A stretch of DNA of 13,427 nt from Bacteroidota bacterium (lineage in GTDB: Bacteria; Bacteroidota; Bacteroidia; Flavobacteriales; Weeksellaceae). How positions within the stretch are numbered: the stretch's first letter is position 1; each line of letters opens with the position of its first letter. A model generated the notes under the pieces. It was not told the DNA's origin and did not search any database. It was given only the letters and a program-made list of their open reading frames with translations. Of this stretch, positions 1 through 6,326 are shown in pieces. The position numbers were made by a program, and so were the translations under genes. Where the stretch lies: assembly GCA_023426625.1 (NCBI GenBank), contig JAFAAJ010000073.1, positions 1 through 13,427 on the forward strand, given 5' to 3'.

Positions 1-65
1 CAAAGCTAAACAAAAGTATTAATCACATGGTTTTTAAAAATTTAAGATATACAAAGGCGTGAAAC

Positions 66-104
66 TTATCAAAGTAATACAAAATTCTTGTATTACTTTG
101 ATAA
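66..104. repeat. Perfect 17-bp inverted repeat, 5-nt loop
   Basis: The arms at 66-82 and 88-104 are exactly complementary over 17 bp and enclose the loop AATTC. Neither side is followed by a run of T, so it is not a canonical intrinsic terminator in either direction. It lies about 190 bp upstream of the lipB promoter. It could be the 3' hairpin of an off-window transcript, a regulator-binding dyad, or the remnant of a small mobile repeat. The structure is certain; the role is unknown. Confidence 0.85.
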
Positions 105-295
105 ACGAGGTGGCATTGTTTAACTCAGAAAGCGTTTCAAAAATTAAACATTTCTTTGTTTCTCTTTGCGATAAATAATTTTTATTTTGAAATTAATTAT
201 TTAAAATATCCCTTATCCCGAACTCAGGTTGTTTTATTAAGACTATAGGAATATTGCTATAGATTTTCTCAATTCCGTAAAAGCGTAAAATTCAC

Positions 296-303
296 TAAAT
301 TTG
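296..303 (+). promoter_or_regulatory. lipB promoter, -7 element
   Basis: TAAATTTG is a perfect match to the Bacteroidota sigma-A -7 motif TAnnTTTG and ends 17 nt before the lipB ATG. No clear TTG -33 element is present at the expected spacing. Transcription probably starts near 308-310, giving a leader of about 10 nt with no Shine-Dalgarno sequence. Confidence 0.6.
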
Positions 304-319
304 TACATCAATACATCGT

Positions 320-1048
320 ATGAATATAAATCAAAATAAAGTAGTAGAATTTGAAGACCTGGGTATTAAAGAATATCAATCCGCTTGGGATTATCAGGAA
401 AAACTGATGAAGGATATTATTGATACCAAAATAAAAAACCGCGATCTGCCTTCGGAACAACAGATCATCACTCCCAATCACCTGCTTTTTGTAGAGCATC
501 CTCATGTATATACATTGGGAAAAAGCGGACATGAAGAAAATATGCTGGCCGGAATGGACAAGCTGAAGGAAATAGAAGCCACCTTCGTGAAAACCAATCG
601 CGGTGGAGATATTACTTATCACGGATACGGACAAATAGTGGGTTATCCGGTTCTGGACCTTGAAAATTTCTTCACGGACATTCATTTATATATGAGAAAT
701 CTGGAAGAGGTCATCATCCGAACGATTGGAGATTACGGACTTAAGGGTGAACGTTCACAGGGAGAGACAGGAGTTTGGCTGGATGTTGGAAAACCGTATG
801 CCAGAAAGATCTGTGCAATGGGAGTGAAAGCTTCCCGTTGGGTGACTTTACACGGTTTTGCCCTGAATGTAAACACGGATATGAGGTATTTTGAATACAT
901 TATTCCTTGCGGTATCAAAGACAAACAGGTTACCTCCTTACAAAGAGAGCTTGAACGAGAACTGACTCCCGAAGAAATGGACAATATAAAAGCCAGCATC
1001 AGAAAACATTTCGTAGACGTTTTTGGAGCTGAATTGGTCAATAAATAA
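320..1048 (+). CDS. lipB: Octanoyl-[acyl-carrier-protein]:protein N-octanoyltransferase LipB
   Basis: Transfers octanoyl from octanoyl-ACP to the lipoyl-domain lysine of 2-oxoacid dehydrogenases and the glycine cleavage H protein. This is the first step of lipoate assembly in the cytoplasm, before LipA adds sulfur. The 242-residue protein is typical for the family. The family motif RGGDITYHGYGQ lies at residues 94-105. The catalytic lysine is K163 (ARKICAMGVK) and the acyl-carrying cysteine is C197 in IIPCGIKDKQVTSL. GFALNV (179-184) is also characteristic. The ATG at 320 sits 17 nt after a perfect -7 element, which supports this start. It is a single-gene unit closed by the terminator at 1060-1105, and lipA is not in the window. 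No key residue is missing. Confidence 0.96.
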   Translation: MNINQNKVVEFEDLGIKEYQSAWDYQEKLMKDIIDTKIKNRDLPSEQQIITPNHLLFVEHPHVYTLGKSGHEENMLAGMDKLKEIEATFVKTNRGGDITYHGYGQIVGYPVLDLENFFTDIHLYMRNLEEVIIRTIGDYGLKGERSQGETGVWLDVGKPYARKICAMGVKASRWVTLHGFALNVNTDMRYFEYIIPCGIKDKQVTSLQRELERELTPEEMDNIKASIRKHFVDVFGAELVNK

Positions 1049-1059
1049 TAAATATTAGC

Positions 1060-1105
1060 TGTCATTCCTGAAAGATTCTTACTCTTAAGGAATGACAATT
1101 TTTTT
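1060..1105. terminator. Bidirectional intrinsic terminator between lipB and the deformylase-like gene
   Basis: A perfect 10-bp stem (1060-1069 with 1088-1097) with an 18-nt loop is followed on the plus strand by seven T (1099-1105). It lies 11 nt after the lipB stop codon. On the minus strand the stem follows the stop of the deformylase-like gene and leads into a T/A-rich stretch, so it can serve both convergent genes. The TAA of the minus-strand gene (1104-1106) overlaps the T-tract. Confidence 0.85.
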
Positions 1106-1733
1106 ATCGGCTTGAAGAACCGGTTTTCTTAAAAGCATCCACTTTCAAATAAACATCATTTTTCTCCTTTTCTTTTTTATCCGAAATCAAAATACCGAAC
1201 AAATGGTCAATCTCATGCTGAAAGATCACTGCGGTAAATCCTTCCACGATTTCGGAATACTTCTGTCCTTTCAGATCCACATATTCCAGCTGAATGACCT
1301 TGCTTCTGTAAAACTGATCCCTGAAATCAGGAATGGAAAGATCACCTTCCGGTCCCAGATTCCGTATTTCCGATCTCCAGACAATAACGGGGTTGATAAA
1401 ATACTCCAATGGTTCTCCTTTTTTATCAAAACGCTGAACCCAGATCACCTTTCTGTTGACCCCGACCTGTGGTGCTGCAATACCTACTCCTCCATCCGTT
1501 GAAAGCAGGGAAAGCTTCATTCTGTTCACCAATATTGCCGTATTGGGATCTGTAGGATCTATGTCTGCTGAAAGATTCAATAATGTTTCATGCTGATGTG
1601 GATTTGTGGTCTGATAAATCGGTAAAGCCGTATTAACATCTCCCTGACTGATAATTGAAAGTTCGCCCTGAGAAAGCTTCTGCGCCTGGAAAAGCCCCAT
1701 AAGAAACAGGAACAGATAAGTGATTTTTTTCAT
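1104..1733 (-). CDS. def: Exported peptide deformylase-like protein with altered metal site
   Basis: Peptide deformylases remove the N-formyl group from new proteins in the cytoplasm using a metal held by one Cys and two His. This 209-residue copy keeps motif 1 (GVGIAAPQVG, 82-91) and motif 3 (QHEIDHL, HExxH at 173-177). Motif 2, normally EGCLS, reads EGDLS (129-133), so the metal-ligand Cys is Asp131. It also begins with a signal peptide (MKKITYLFLFLMGLFQAQ), so it probably acts in the periplasm, where formyl-methionine removal is not expected. An in-frame ATG 30 nt upstream (1763) lies beside the promoter: the -7 element TATCTTTG (1758-1751) overlaps those codons. The start at 1733 is therefore preferred. 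It is probably a paralogue of a housekeeping def elsewhere; whether it is active is open. Confidence 0.85.
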   Translation of the reverse strand: MKKITYLFLFLMGLFQAQKLSQGELSIISQGDVNTALPIYQTTNPHQHETLLNLSADIDPTDPNTAILVNRMKLSLLSTDGGVGIAAPQVGVNRKVIWVQRFDKKGEPLEYFINPVIVWRSEIRNLGPEGDLSIPDFRDQFYRSKVIQLEYVDLKGQKYSEIVEGFTAVIFQHEIDHLFGILISDKKEKEKNDVYLKVDAFKKTGSSSR

Positions 1734-1750
1734 GATTAATTTTTGTGACA

Positions 1751-1758
1751 CAAAGATA
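1751..1758 (-). promoter_or_regulatory. Promoter -7 element of the deformylase-like gene
   Basis: Read on the minus strand this is TATCTTTG, a perfect TAnnTTTG match ending 18 nt before the ATG at 1733. It lies within the codons following the alternative upstream ATG at 1763. Transcripts from it cannot include that ATG, which decides the start. Confidence 0.6.
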
Positions 1759-1782
1759 GACATCAGATTATATTGTTGGATT

Positions 1783-1805
1783 AAAAAAACAGGCTTTAGC
1801 CCGTT
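1783..1805 (-). terminator. Intrinsic terminator after chaN
   Basis: On the minus strand the 7-bp stem AACGGGC/GCCTGTT (one G-U pair, loop TAAA) is followed by a T-run (1787-1783 and on). It lies 35 nt past the chaN stop and upstream of the deformylase-like promoter, so the two genes are separate units. Confidence 0.75.
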
Positions 1806-1839
1806 ATAATTTTGTTTGTACTCTGAAATTCTGCAAAAA

Positions 1840-2712
1840 TCAATACGTTTTGGTCATATCCGAAGGGATCACCAGGTTGAACTGGGTAGGAACATAGTCT
1901 TTTTTCGGAATTTTCAATTGAGGATCTTCTGTTTCAAAAACAGAGATTACCGCCATTTTCAGATTGGGATTTTTTTGTTTGATATACCAATAAATTCCAC
2001 CAAACTCTTTACTGTGATAGTTTCCATTGTAATGAATGAAGGTTTTACCGGCTTCAAGACTTTTCAAAATAGATTCTGCCATAGTTGCATCCTTTGTTGC
2101 CTGTGCTGAGATAAAATTCATCACTTTCGTTCCTTCCGCATGATCTCCCATCATAGCTTTCATTTCCTGATAACCCGGTGTTTCCAGACTTACTCTGATC
2201 GGAAGCTGAGCTATATAGTTTTTCTCTTTTTCGCTTAATTTATTTAAAGATTCAAGCCCTTCTTTTGCCGTCTGCGAAGCATATCTTCTCGGAATATTGG
2301 TGGCAATGAAATTCAGTTTTTTAGCTTTAGCAAAATCCACCAAAGGTTTGTAATCTGTCATGTAATTATTCCACAAACGGGCTGAATCTTTCAGGGTTTT
2401 AGCATCAATTTTTCCATTGAGATACTGATCCAGTTGCGATTGGTTATCTCTTTCAAACATCTCCGCTCCCAGAATGATCTGTCCGTTTTTCTTTTCGTAC
2501 AAAGCCTCTGTCACTTTCAGCTGAAGCCAGTGATTGATGGAACTGTTATGGTTTTCCCCAAAGAAAACAATATCATATTCCGCCAGTTCTTTAATGAGTT
2601 TATCGGTTTTAAGTTCTTTCCCTTTTTGATCATAAAACTGATATGCCTTGAAACTCTGACCTTGTAATGAACATAAGCCTGCCAAAAATATCGCTATGAA
2701 AATATTCTTCAT
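1840..2712 (-). CDS. Exported ChaN family (haem-binding uptake) protein
   Basis: The 290-residue protein has a signal peptide (MKNIFIAIFLAGLCSLQGQ) and a ChaN/Cofac_haem_bdg-type domain. Visible family features are GENH (52-55) followed by a downstream His, EMFERD (84-89), NIPRRYA (139-145) and HYNGNYHS near residues 227-234. The characterised Campylobacter ChaN is an iron-regulated lipoprotein that binds two stacked hemes between monomers. This copy has a Cys in LAGLCS, but Leu at -1 makes a poor lipobox, so a soluble periplasmic form is more likely. An in-frame ATG at 2727 lies almost at the predicted transcription start, so 2712 is preferred. It follows the heme operon but is separated from it by a terminator and has its own promoter. 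A role as a heme-holding accessory is inferred from family and position. Confidence 0.85.
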   Translation of the reverse strand: MKNIFIAIFLAGLCSLQGQSFKAYQFYDQKGKELKTDKLIKELAEYDIVFFGENHNSSINHWLQLKVTEALYEKKNGQIILGAEMFERDNQSQLDQYLNGKIDAKTLKDSARLWNNYMTDYKPLVDFAKAKKLNFIATNIPRRYASQTAKEGLESLNKLSEKEKNYIAQLPIRVSLETPGYQEMKAMMGDHAEGTKVMNFISAQATKDATMAESILKSLEAGKTFIHYNGNYHSKEFGGIYWYIKQKNPNLKMAVISVFETEDPQLKIPKKDYVPTQFNLVIPSDMTKTY

Positions 2713-2731
2713 TTTTATCTTTATCATTTTA

Positions 2732-2763
2732 TAAAAATACTATTAAAAATCTTTAACCACAAA
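2732..2763 (-). promoter_or_regulatory. chaN promoter
   Basis: On the minus strand TTTG (2763-2760) is followed after 20 nt by TATTTTTA (2739-2732), which matches TAnnTTTG at 7 of 8 positions. The spacing fits the flavobacterial pattern. The -7 element ends 20 nt before the ATG at 2712. The upstream ATG at 2727 would be at or before the transcript start. Confidence 0.5.
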
Positions 2764-2773
2764 GGGATCAAGC

Positions 2774-2806
2774 AAAAGACCGCTTTGTATGTAAAACAAA
2801 ACGGCC
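2774..2806 (-). terminator. Intrinsic terminator of the heme operon, after hemS
   Basis: On the minus strand GGCCGTTTTG (2806-2797) pairs with CAAAGCGGTC (2787-2778). This gives a 10-bp stem with two G-U pairs and a 9-nt loop, followed by TTTT (2777-2774) and then GCTT. It begins 21 nt after the hemS stop codon and marks the end of the seven-gene operon. Confidence 0.75.
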
Positions 2807-2827
2807 TCCATCAAATCATCTAACTAT

Positions 2828-3856
2828 TTATTTCTCAAGATCCGCAACCAGGTCTTTCCATTCCTGGAGCTCTGGAATTCCGGGCTTTCTTTTCCCAAAG
2901 AACTGAACGATAAAGTCTCCTTGTTTATTAAATACTTCAATAGCAGTCACTTCTCCGTCTTCAGTAGGTTTTTTAACGATCCACACCTGATCTATCCTGG
3001 TTACATCAACGTGCAGATTGAAATCGGGATCCATTACATTGAACCATTGCTGATGCCAAAGGGTTTTCTTCACATTTCCTGTGTGGATCTGTATAATTCC
3101 TCTGTTCCCTACAAATACCATGATCGGAATATTTTTTTCTGAAGCGTCTTCCAGCACATTCACCACTTTCGAATTATCGATCTTCACGGCAAATCCTTCC
3201 GGAGCTAATCTTAATGCCTGTGTTCTGCTTACTCCGTACTTCCTGGTCATTGTAAAGAAATTATGGGTATCTTTCAATGCCTTCCATTCTTTTTGAAATG
3301 CTTCCACATCTATTTCGGAGTCAGGTTTTTCAGCTGGTTTCGGAGCAATGGCTTCAAATGTGAATATCTGATCCTGATCTTCTGCTTTGTATTTTTCTAC
3401 AAGAACATCAAAAGCCTCTTCATGGCTGTCTTTTGTTAAAAAGATCTTGTGAAGTGCCAAACCGTCTCGTCCGAAAAACTGAATGCTTTTTTTATCTCCT
3501 TCCACTACTGCAAAAGCAAATTTCCATGAATTCAGGAAAATTCTGAGATCGATATCTTCTCCCACGAAAAGCTGCGCATGAGAACTGCTGAAATCACCAT
3601 TCAGATAAATTCCTTTTCTTTCATGCACACATTCGTCATTACGGGTAAGTGCCATTACTTTCCCCAATTGTTTTACTTCCGAAAGGATGTTAGCAAATTC
3701 CGGCCTCAGAATCGTAACTCCTTCCCCGATATTGGTGATTAATAATTCTGCTTCACTTACGCCTAACTGCATGGCTGCATTTCTTATTCTTATATGTGGA
3801 GTTTCAGCTTTCAGGGCTTCCCATTTTTCTTTTAAATCGTTGATTAATGTGTTCAT
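2828..3856 (-). CDS. hemS: HemS/HmuS-type hemin-degrading/heme-trafficking factor
   Basis: Cytoplasmic heme-handling protein of the HemS/ChuS family, acting after HmuUV import. Some members degrade heme and others deliver or store it. At 342 residues it has the family's two tandem homologous halves, about 1-165 and 184-342. Recognisable stretches are GEDIDLRIFLNSWKFAF (first half), WKALKDTHNF (191-200), YGVSRTQALRLAPEGFA (207-223) and PDFNLHVDVTRIDQVWIVKKP in the second half. His198 in DTHNF sits where the axial heme ligand of ChuS and HemS is expected; this is by my recollection of the alignment. It is the last gene of the heme operon, starting 3 nt after the methyltransferase stop and followed by a terminator. 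This is the proteobacterial-type HemS, unrelated to the chelatase-like HmuS of Bacteroides hmu loci. Confidence 0.92.
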   Translation of the reverse strand: MNTLINDLKEKWEALKAETPHIRIRNAAMQLGVSEAELLITNIGEGVTILRPEFANILSEVKQLGKVMALTRNDECVHERKGIYLNGDFSSSHAQLFVGEDIDLRIFLNSWKFAFAVVEGDKKSIQFFGRDGLALHKIFLTKDSHEEAFDVLVEKYKAEDQDQIFTFEAIAPKPAEKPDSEIDVEAFQKEWKALKDTHNFFTMTRKYGVSRTQALRLAPEGFAVKIDNSKVVNVLEDASEKNIPIMVFVGNRGIIQIHTGNVKKTLWHQQWFNVMDPDFNLHVDVTRIDQVWIVKKPTEDGEVTAIEVFNKQGDFIVQFFGKRKPGIPELQEWKDLVADLEK

Positions 3857-3859
3857 ATA

Positions 3860-4510
3860 TTATTTTTTTATGGTTAAAACTGTATAAATTCTTGTGATCG
3901 TTTTATGATCTGTTTTGCTTTTAATTTCTTCTTCTTTTTCGGATATTTTCATTTTGGTGAAATGGCTTTTGGAAATCATGTATTCCATTTCGCTGTTGCT
4001 GTACAATCTGAAATCAAATTCCGTGAACGGTAATTTTTCCATGAATTTTTTTTGCCCGAAAGTGAGCACAAATGTCCCGTTATCTTTAAGAACTCTGTAG
4101 ATCTCGTTTAAAAATGCTATCGGTTCTTCCCAGAAATAGACGGTATTCACTGTAAATATTTTATCAAAGCTTTTATCTTTGAAGGGTAGTTTCTTTCCTT
4201 CATACAAGACAAAATCCGCCTGATCCTGAAATTCCGGATTCAATCTTTTGGCTTCATCATGCATCGTCTCCGAAATATCAATTCCCGTGTATCTTATATT
4301 TTTAGCTTTTTCAAAAAGGTGCTTCAGATGATCTGCATTTCCATGTCCGATTTCGAGAATATGCTCATTGTCTTCTATCAGGAGATGCTGAATACTTTCC
4401 AGAGTCATACTTATATTGGTAGCATTCATCATCTCACCGATTTCAATTCCTTTTTCTCCCTGCGGATTCGCCAAATGCTGTGCAAGGTTTTTCAATTCAT
4501 CTTTTTCCAT
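3860..4510 (-). CDS. Class I SAM-dependent methyltransferase in the heme operon
   Basis: The 216-residue protein has a Methyltransf_11-like Rossmann fold. SAM motif I is ILEIGHGNADHL (51-62), the acidic residue after strand 2 is in TGIDIS (75-80), the post-II/III region is LPFKDKSFDKIFTVNTVYFW (108-127), and EIYRVLKDNGTFVLTF spans 136-151. No signal peptide or membrane segment is seen, so it is cytoplasmic. It sits between hmuV (2-nt gap) and hemS (3-nt gap), so it must be co-transcribed with them. The substrate is unknown. It is not the radical-SAM ChuW-type heme methyltransferase, since there is no CxxxCxxC motif. A role in modifying heme, a breakdown product or an associated protein is inferred from position only. 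Confidence 0.88.
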   Translation of the reverse strand: MEKDELKNLAQHLANPQGEKGIEIGEMMNATNISMTLESIQHLLIEDNEHILEIGHGNADHLKHLFEKAKNIRYTGIDISETMHDEAKRLNPEFQDQADFVLYEGKKLPFKDKSFDKIFTVNTVYFWEEPIAFLNEIYRVLKDNGTFVLTFGQKKFMEKLPFTEFDFRLYSNSEMEYMISKSHFTKMKISEKEEEIKSKTDHKTITRIYTVLTIKK

Positions 4511-4512
4511 AC

Positions 4513-5286
4513 TTATCCGAAAATGATCATTGGGTTATTATTGATTGGATGTGGACATATCGTACATGGAAAACCATAAGCTTTACTTATATTTTCAGCT
4601 GTAAAAACTTCTTTAGGAGTTCCGTAAGCCGAGACTTTCCCGGATTTCATCAGGAGAACTTTATCCGCAAACTGAGCCGCCAGATTAAGGTCGTGCAATA
4701 CAACAATGGCAGAATTGGCTTTCCGGGTGAAGTTTTTAATAATCTCCAATGCTTTATACTGATGCTTGACATCCAGATTGTTCAAAGGTTCGTCAAGGAA
4801 AACCAGTTTATGCGCAATGTCATTTTGTAGTTGAGCCATTACCCGCGAAAGATGAACCCTTTGCTTTTCTCCCCCCGACAAAGTGTTGTATTCCCTGTCT
4901 TTCAAATGGAAAACATCGGTTTCATACATCATCTTATTCATCGCTTCGAGGTCTTCTCTTCCGGGTTGTGCTTCGAAGTAGGGATACCTTCCCATCATTA
5001 CGACATCTTTTACTTCAAGCGGAATATCATTGCTGTTATGCTGGGAAAATTTAGCCTTATGTCTGGATAATTCTTTTACTTTCCAGTCATTAATCGGTTT
5101 ATTTTTAAACAAAATTGTTTGCTTTCCGGGATTCACTTCATTGGCTAAAACACTCAATAGACTGGATTTCCCGGCTCCGTTAGGTCCTACAATTGCCAGA
5201 AAGTCACCATACTCCAAGGAAACATCCACTCCATCCAGGATATGGAATTCCTTGTGTTTATAATTGATGTGATGTGCCTTTATCAT
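4513..5286 (-). CDS. hmuV: Heme ABC transporter ATP-binding protein HmuV
   Basis: Cytoplasmic ATPase that powers heme import through HmuU. In the 257 residues all ABC motifs are intact: Walker A GPNGAGKSS (34-42), Q-loop Q82 (FSQHNS), signature LSGGEKQR (136-143), Walker B LVFLDEP (161-167), D-loop and switch His198 (VLHDLNLA). The tail CTICPHPINNNPMIIFG is typical of HmuV/FecE-like ATPases. The hmuU stop and this start share one base (TAATG at 5288-5284), so translation is coupled, and the methyltransferase follows after 2 nt. Heme rather than siderophore specificity is inferred from the linked HmuY, HmuT and HemS genes. Confidence 0.95.
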   Translation of the reverse strand: MIKAHHINYKHKEFHILDGVDVSLEYGDFLAIVGPNGAGKSSLLSVLANEVNPGKQTILFKNKPINDWKVKELSRHKAKFSQHNSNDIPLEVKDVVMMGRYPYFEAQPGREDLEAMNKMMYETDVFHLKDREYNTLSGGEKQRVHLSRVMAQLQNDIAHKLVFLDEPLNNLDVKHQYKALEIIKNFTRKANSAIVVLHDLNLAAQFADKVLLMKSGKVSAYGTPKEVFTAENISKAYGFPCTICPHPINNNPMIIFG

Positions 5287-6326
5287 TACAATGATTTTTT
5301 GTGTTTAAGCAAAATAGCGATGAAAATCGGTCCACCCATTAATGCGGTAAGAATTCCGATCGGAAGTTCCGAAGGTTCTGCAATACTTCTGCTGAATGTA
5401 TCCGCCACGAGGAGAAGAATACTTCCACAAACCGCAGAGAGAGGCAGAATGAAAGAATAATTGGATTTGAATAGCAATCTTAAAATATAAGGCACGATCA
5501 ATCCCACAAACCCGATCGTTCCTGAAAATGCCACACAAGTTCCAATCATTAACGCCGTAATCAGAATGATCTGTTTTTTTAATCTTTCCACATTGATTCC
5601 CAAATGTTGAGCATCTTTTTCTCCCAGCATCATGGCATTCAGAGCTTTTCCCTGAGGCAGTAAGATTGTATAGGAAATGATCAGAACTACCGCTAGAATG
5701 ATATTCTTCGTCCATGTAGCTGCCGCTAAACTCCCTAAATTCCAGAAAGTAAGATCTCTCAATTGCTCATCTTTCGAAATATAGATCAAAAATCCTGTAA
5801 TTGAAAAGCCGATCGCAGTGATGGCAACTCCCGATAAGAGCATCATAACCACATTGGTCTTTCCTCCACTGGTAGAGATTTTATAAACCAGCATCATGGA
5901 TAAAAATGCTCCCACAAAAGCAGAAATACTTACCAGTGAAAACTGTACAGCTTCCGGAAGATATTCTTTGAAATAACCTCCTAAAACAATTGCAATAGCC
6001 GCCAGTAACGTAGCACCTGAAGTAAGCCCGATGAGATCTCCTGTTGCTAGAGGATTTTTGAAAAGCCCCTGCAAACCCGTCCCGGAAACAGCAAGCATAC
6101 TGCCGATTAAAACCGCCATAACAATTCTCGCTGCACGTACCTCCCAGATCACATATTGATCACTTAAAGATAAATTGGGATCACCGGTTATCAACTTCCA
6201 TAGAACAGTAAAAGGAGAAGTGCCACCAAAATCATATACTCCCGTATCAAGTGCCCATACTACTATGATTACAAGCAGTATGGCACTTAGAATAAAATAA
6301 AAGTATAGTTTACTTTGTGTTTTCAA
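5286..6326 (-). CDS. hmuU: Heme ABC transporter permease HmuU (FecCD family), TTG start
   Basis: Inner-membrane permease of the BtuC/FecCD type, forming with HmuV the importer fed by HmuT. It is very hydrophobic over its 346 residues, with about ten membrane segments expected. Family motifs include the first helix at about 8-26, ALIGS-like VLIGSMLAVSGTGLQGLF after residue 70, GTIGFVGLIVPYILRLL and the C-terminal ELPIGILTALMGGPIF. The start codon is TTG (6326-6324), immediately preceded in frame by TAA. The next in-frame Met falls after the first membrane segment, so TTG is the best start. The gene overlaps the end of hmuT by 17 nt, consistent with coupled translation. Confidence 0.94.
   Translation of the reverse strand: MKTQSKLYFYFILSAILLVIIVVWALDTGVYDFGGTSPFTVLWKLITGDPNLSLSDQYVIWEVRAARIVMAVLIGSMLAVSGTGLQGLFKNPLATGDLIGLTSGATLLAAIAIVLGGYFKEYLPEAVQFSLVSISAFVGAFLSMMLVYKISTSGGKTNVVMMLLSGVAITAIGFSITGFLIYISKDEQLRDLTFWNLGSLAAATWTKNIILAVVLIISYTILLPQGKALNAMMLGEKDAQHLGINVERLKKQIILITALMIGTCVAFSGTIGFVGLIVPYILRLLFKSNYSFILPLSAVCGSILLLVADTFSRSIAEPSELPIGILTALMGGPIFIAILLKHKKSL

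Larger units (their letters stand above)
1..319. other. Non-coding AT-rich region upstream of lipB
   Basis: I find no convincing gene here. The stretch holds the perfect inverted repeat at 66-104 and the lipB promoter at 296-303, both listed separately. On the minus strand, positions 8-1 read TAGCTTTG, which fits the Bacteroidota -7 consensus TAnnTTTG. That could belong to a gene transcribed leftward out of the window, but no matching -33 element is obvious. I see no tRNA, ncRNA or terminator with a T-tract in the remainder. Confidence 0.6.

Noticed and set aside
1..8. TAGCTTTG on the minus strand as a promoter for a leftward gene
   Set aside because: It is a perfect -7 match, but it is at the window edge with no -33 element visible and the gene would be outside the window, so it is mentioned only in the 1-319 entry.
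733..1098. 121-residue minus-strand reading frame over lipB
   Set aside because: It is antisense to the conserved C-terminal half of lipB and crosses the terminator, so it is a shadow of coding sequence.
1734..1763. N-terminal extension of the deformylase-like protein from ATG at 1763
   Set aside because: The first codons coincide with a perfect -7 element, and the signal peptide starts cleanly at the ATG at 1733.
3860..4510. ChuW-like radical SAM heme-cleaving enzyme
   Set aside because: There is no CxxxCxxC motif, and the motifs are those of a class I Rossmann methyltransferase.
5305..5715. 136-residue minus-strand frame within hmuU
   Set aside because: It is an alternate frame of the permease gene. 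The sequence is low-quality and lacks the membrane segments and motifs found in the true frame.
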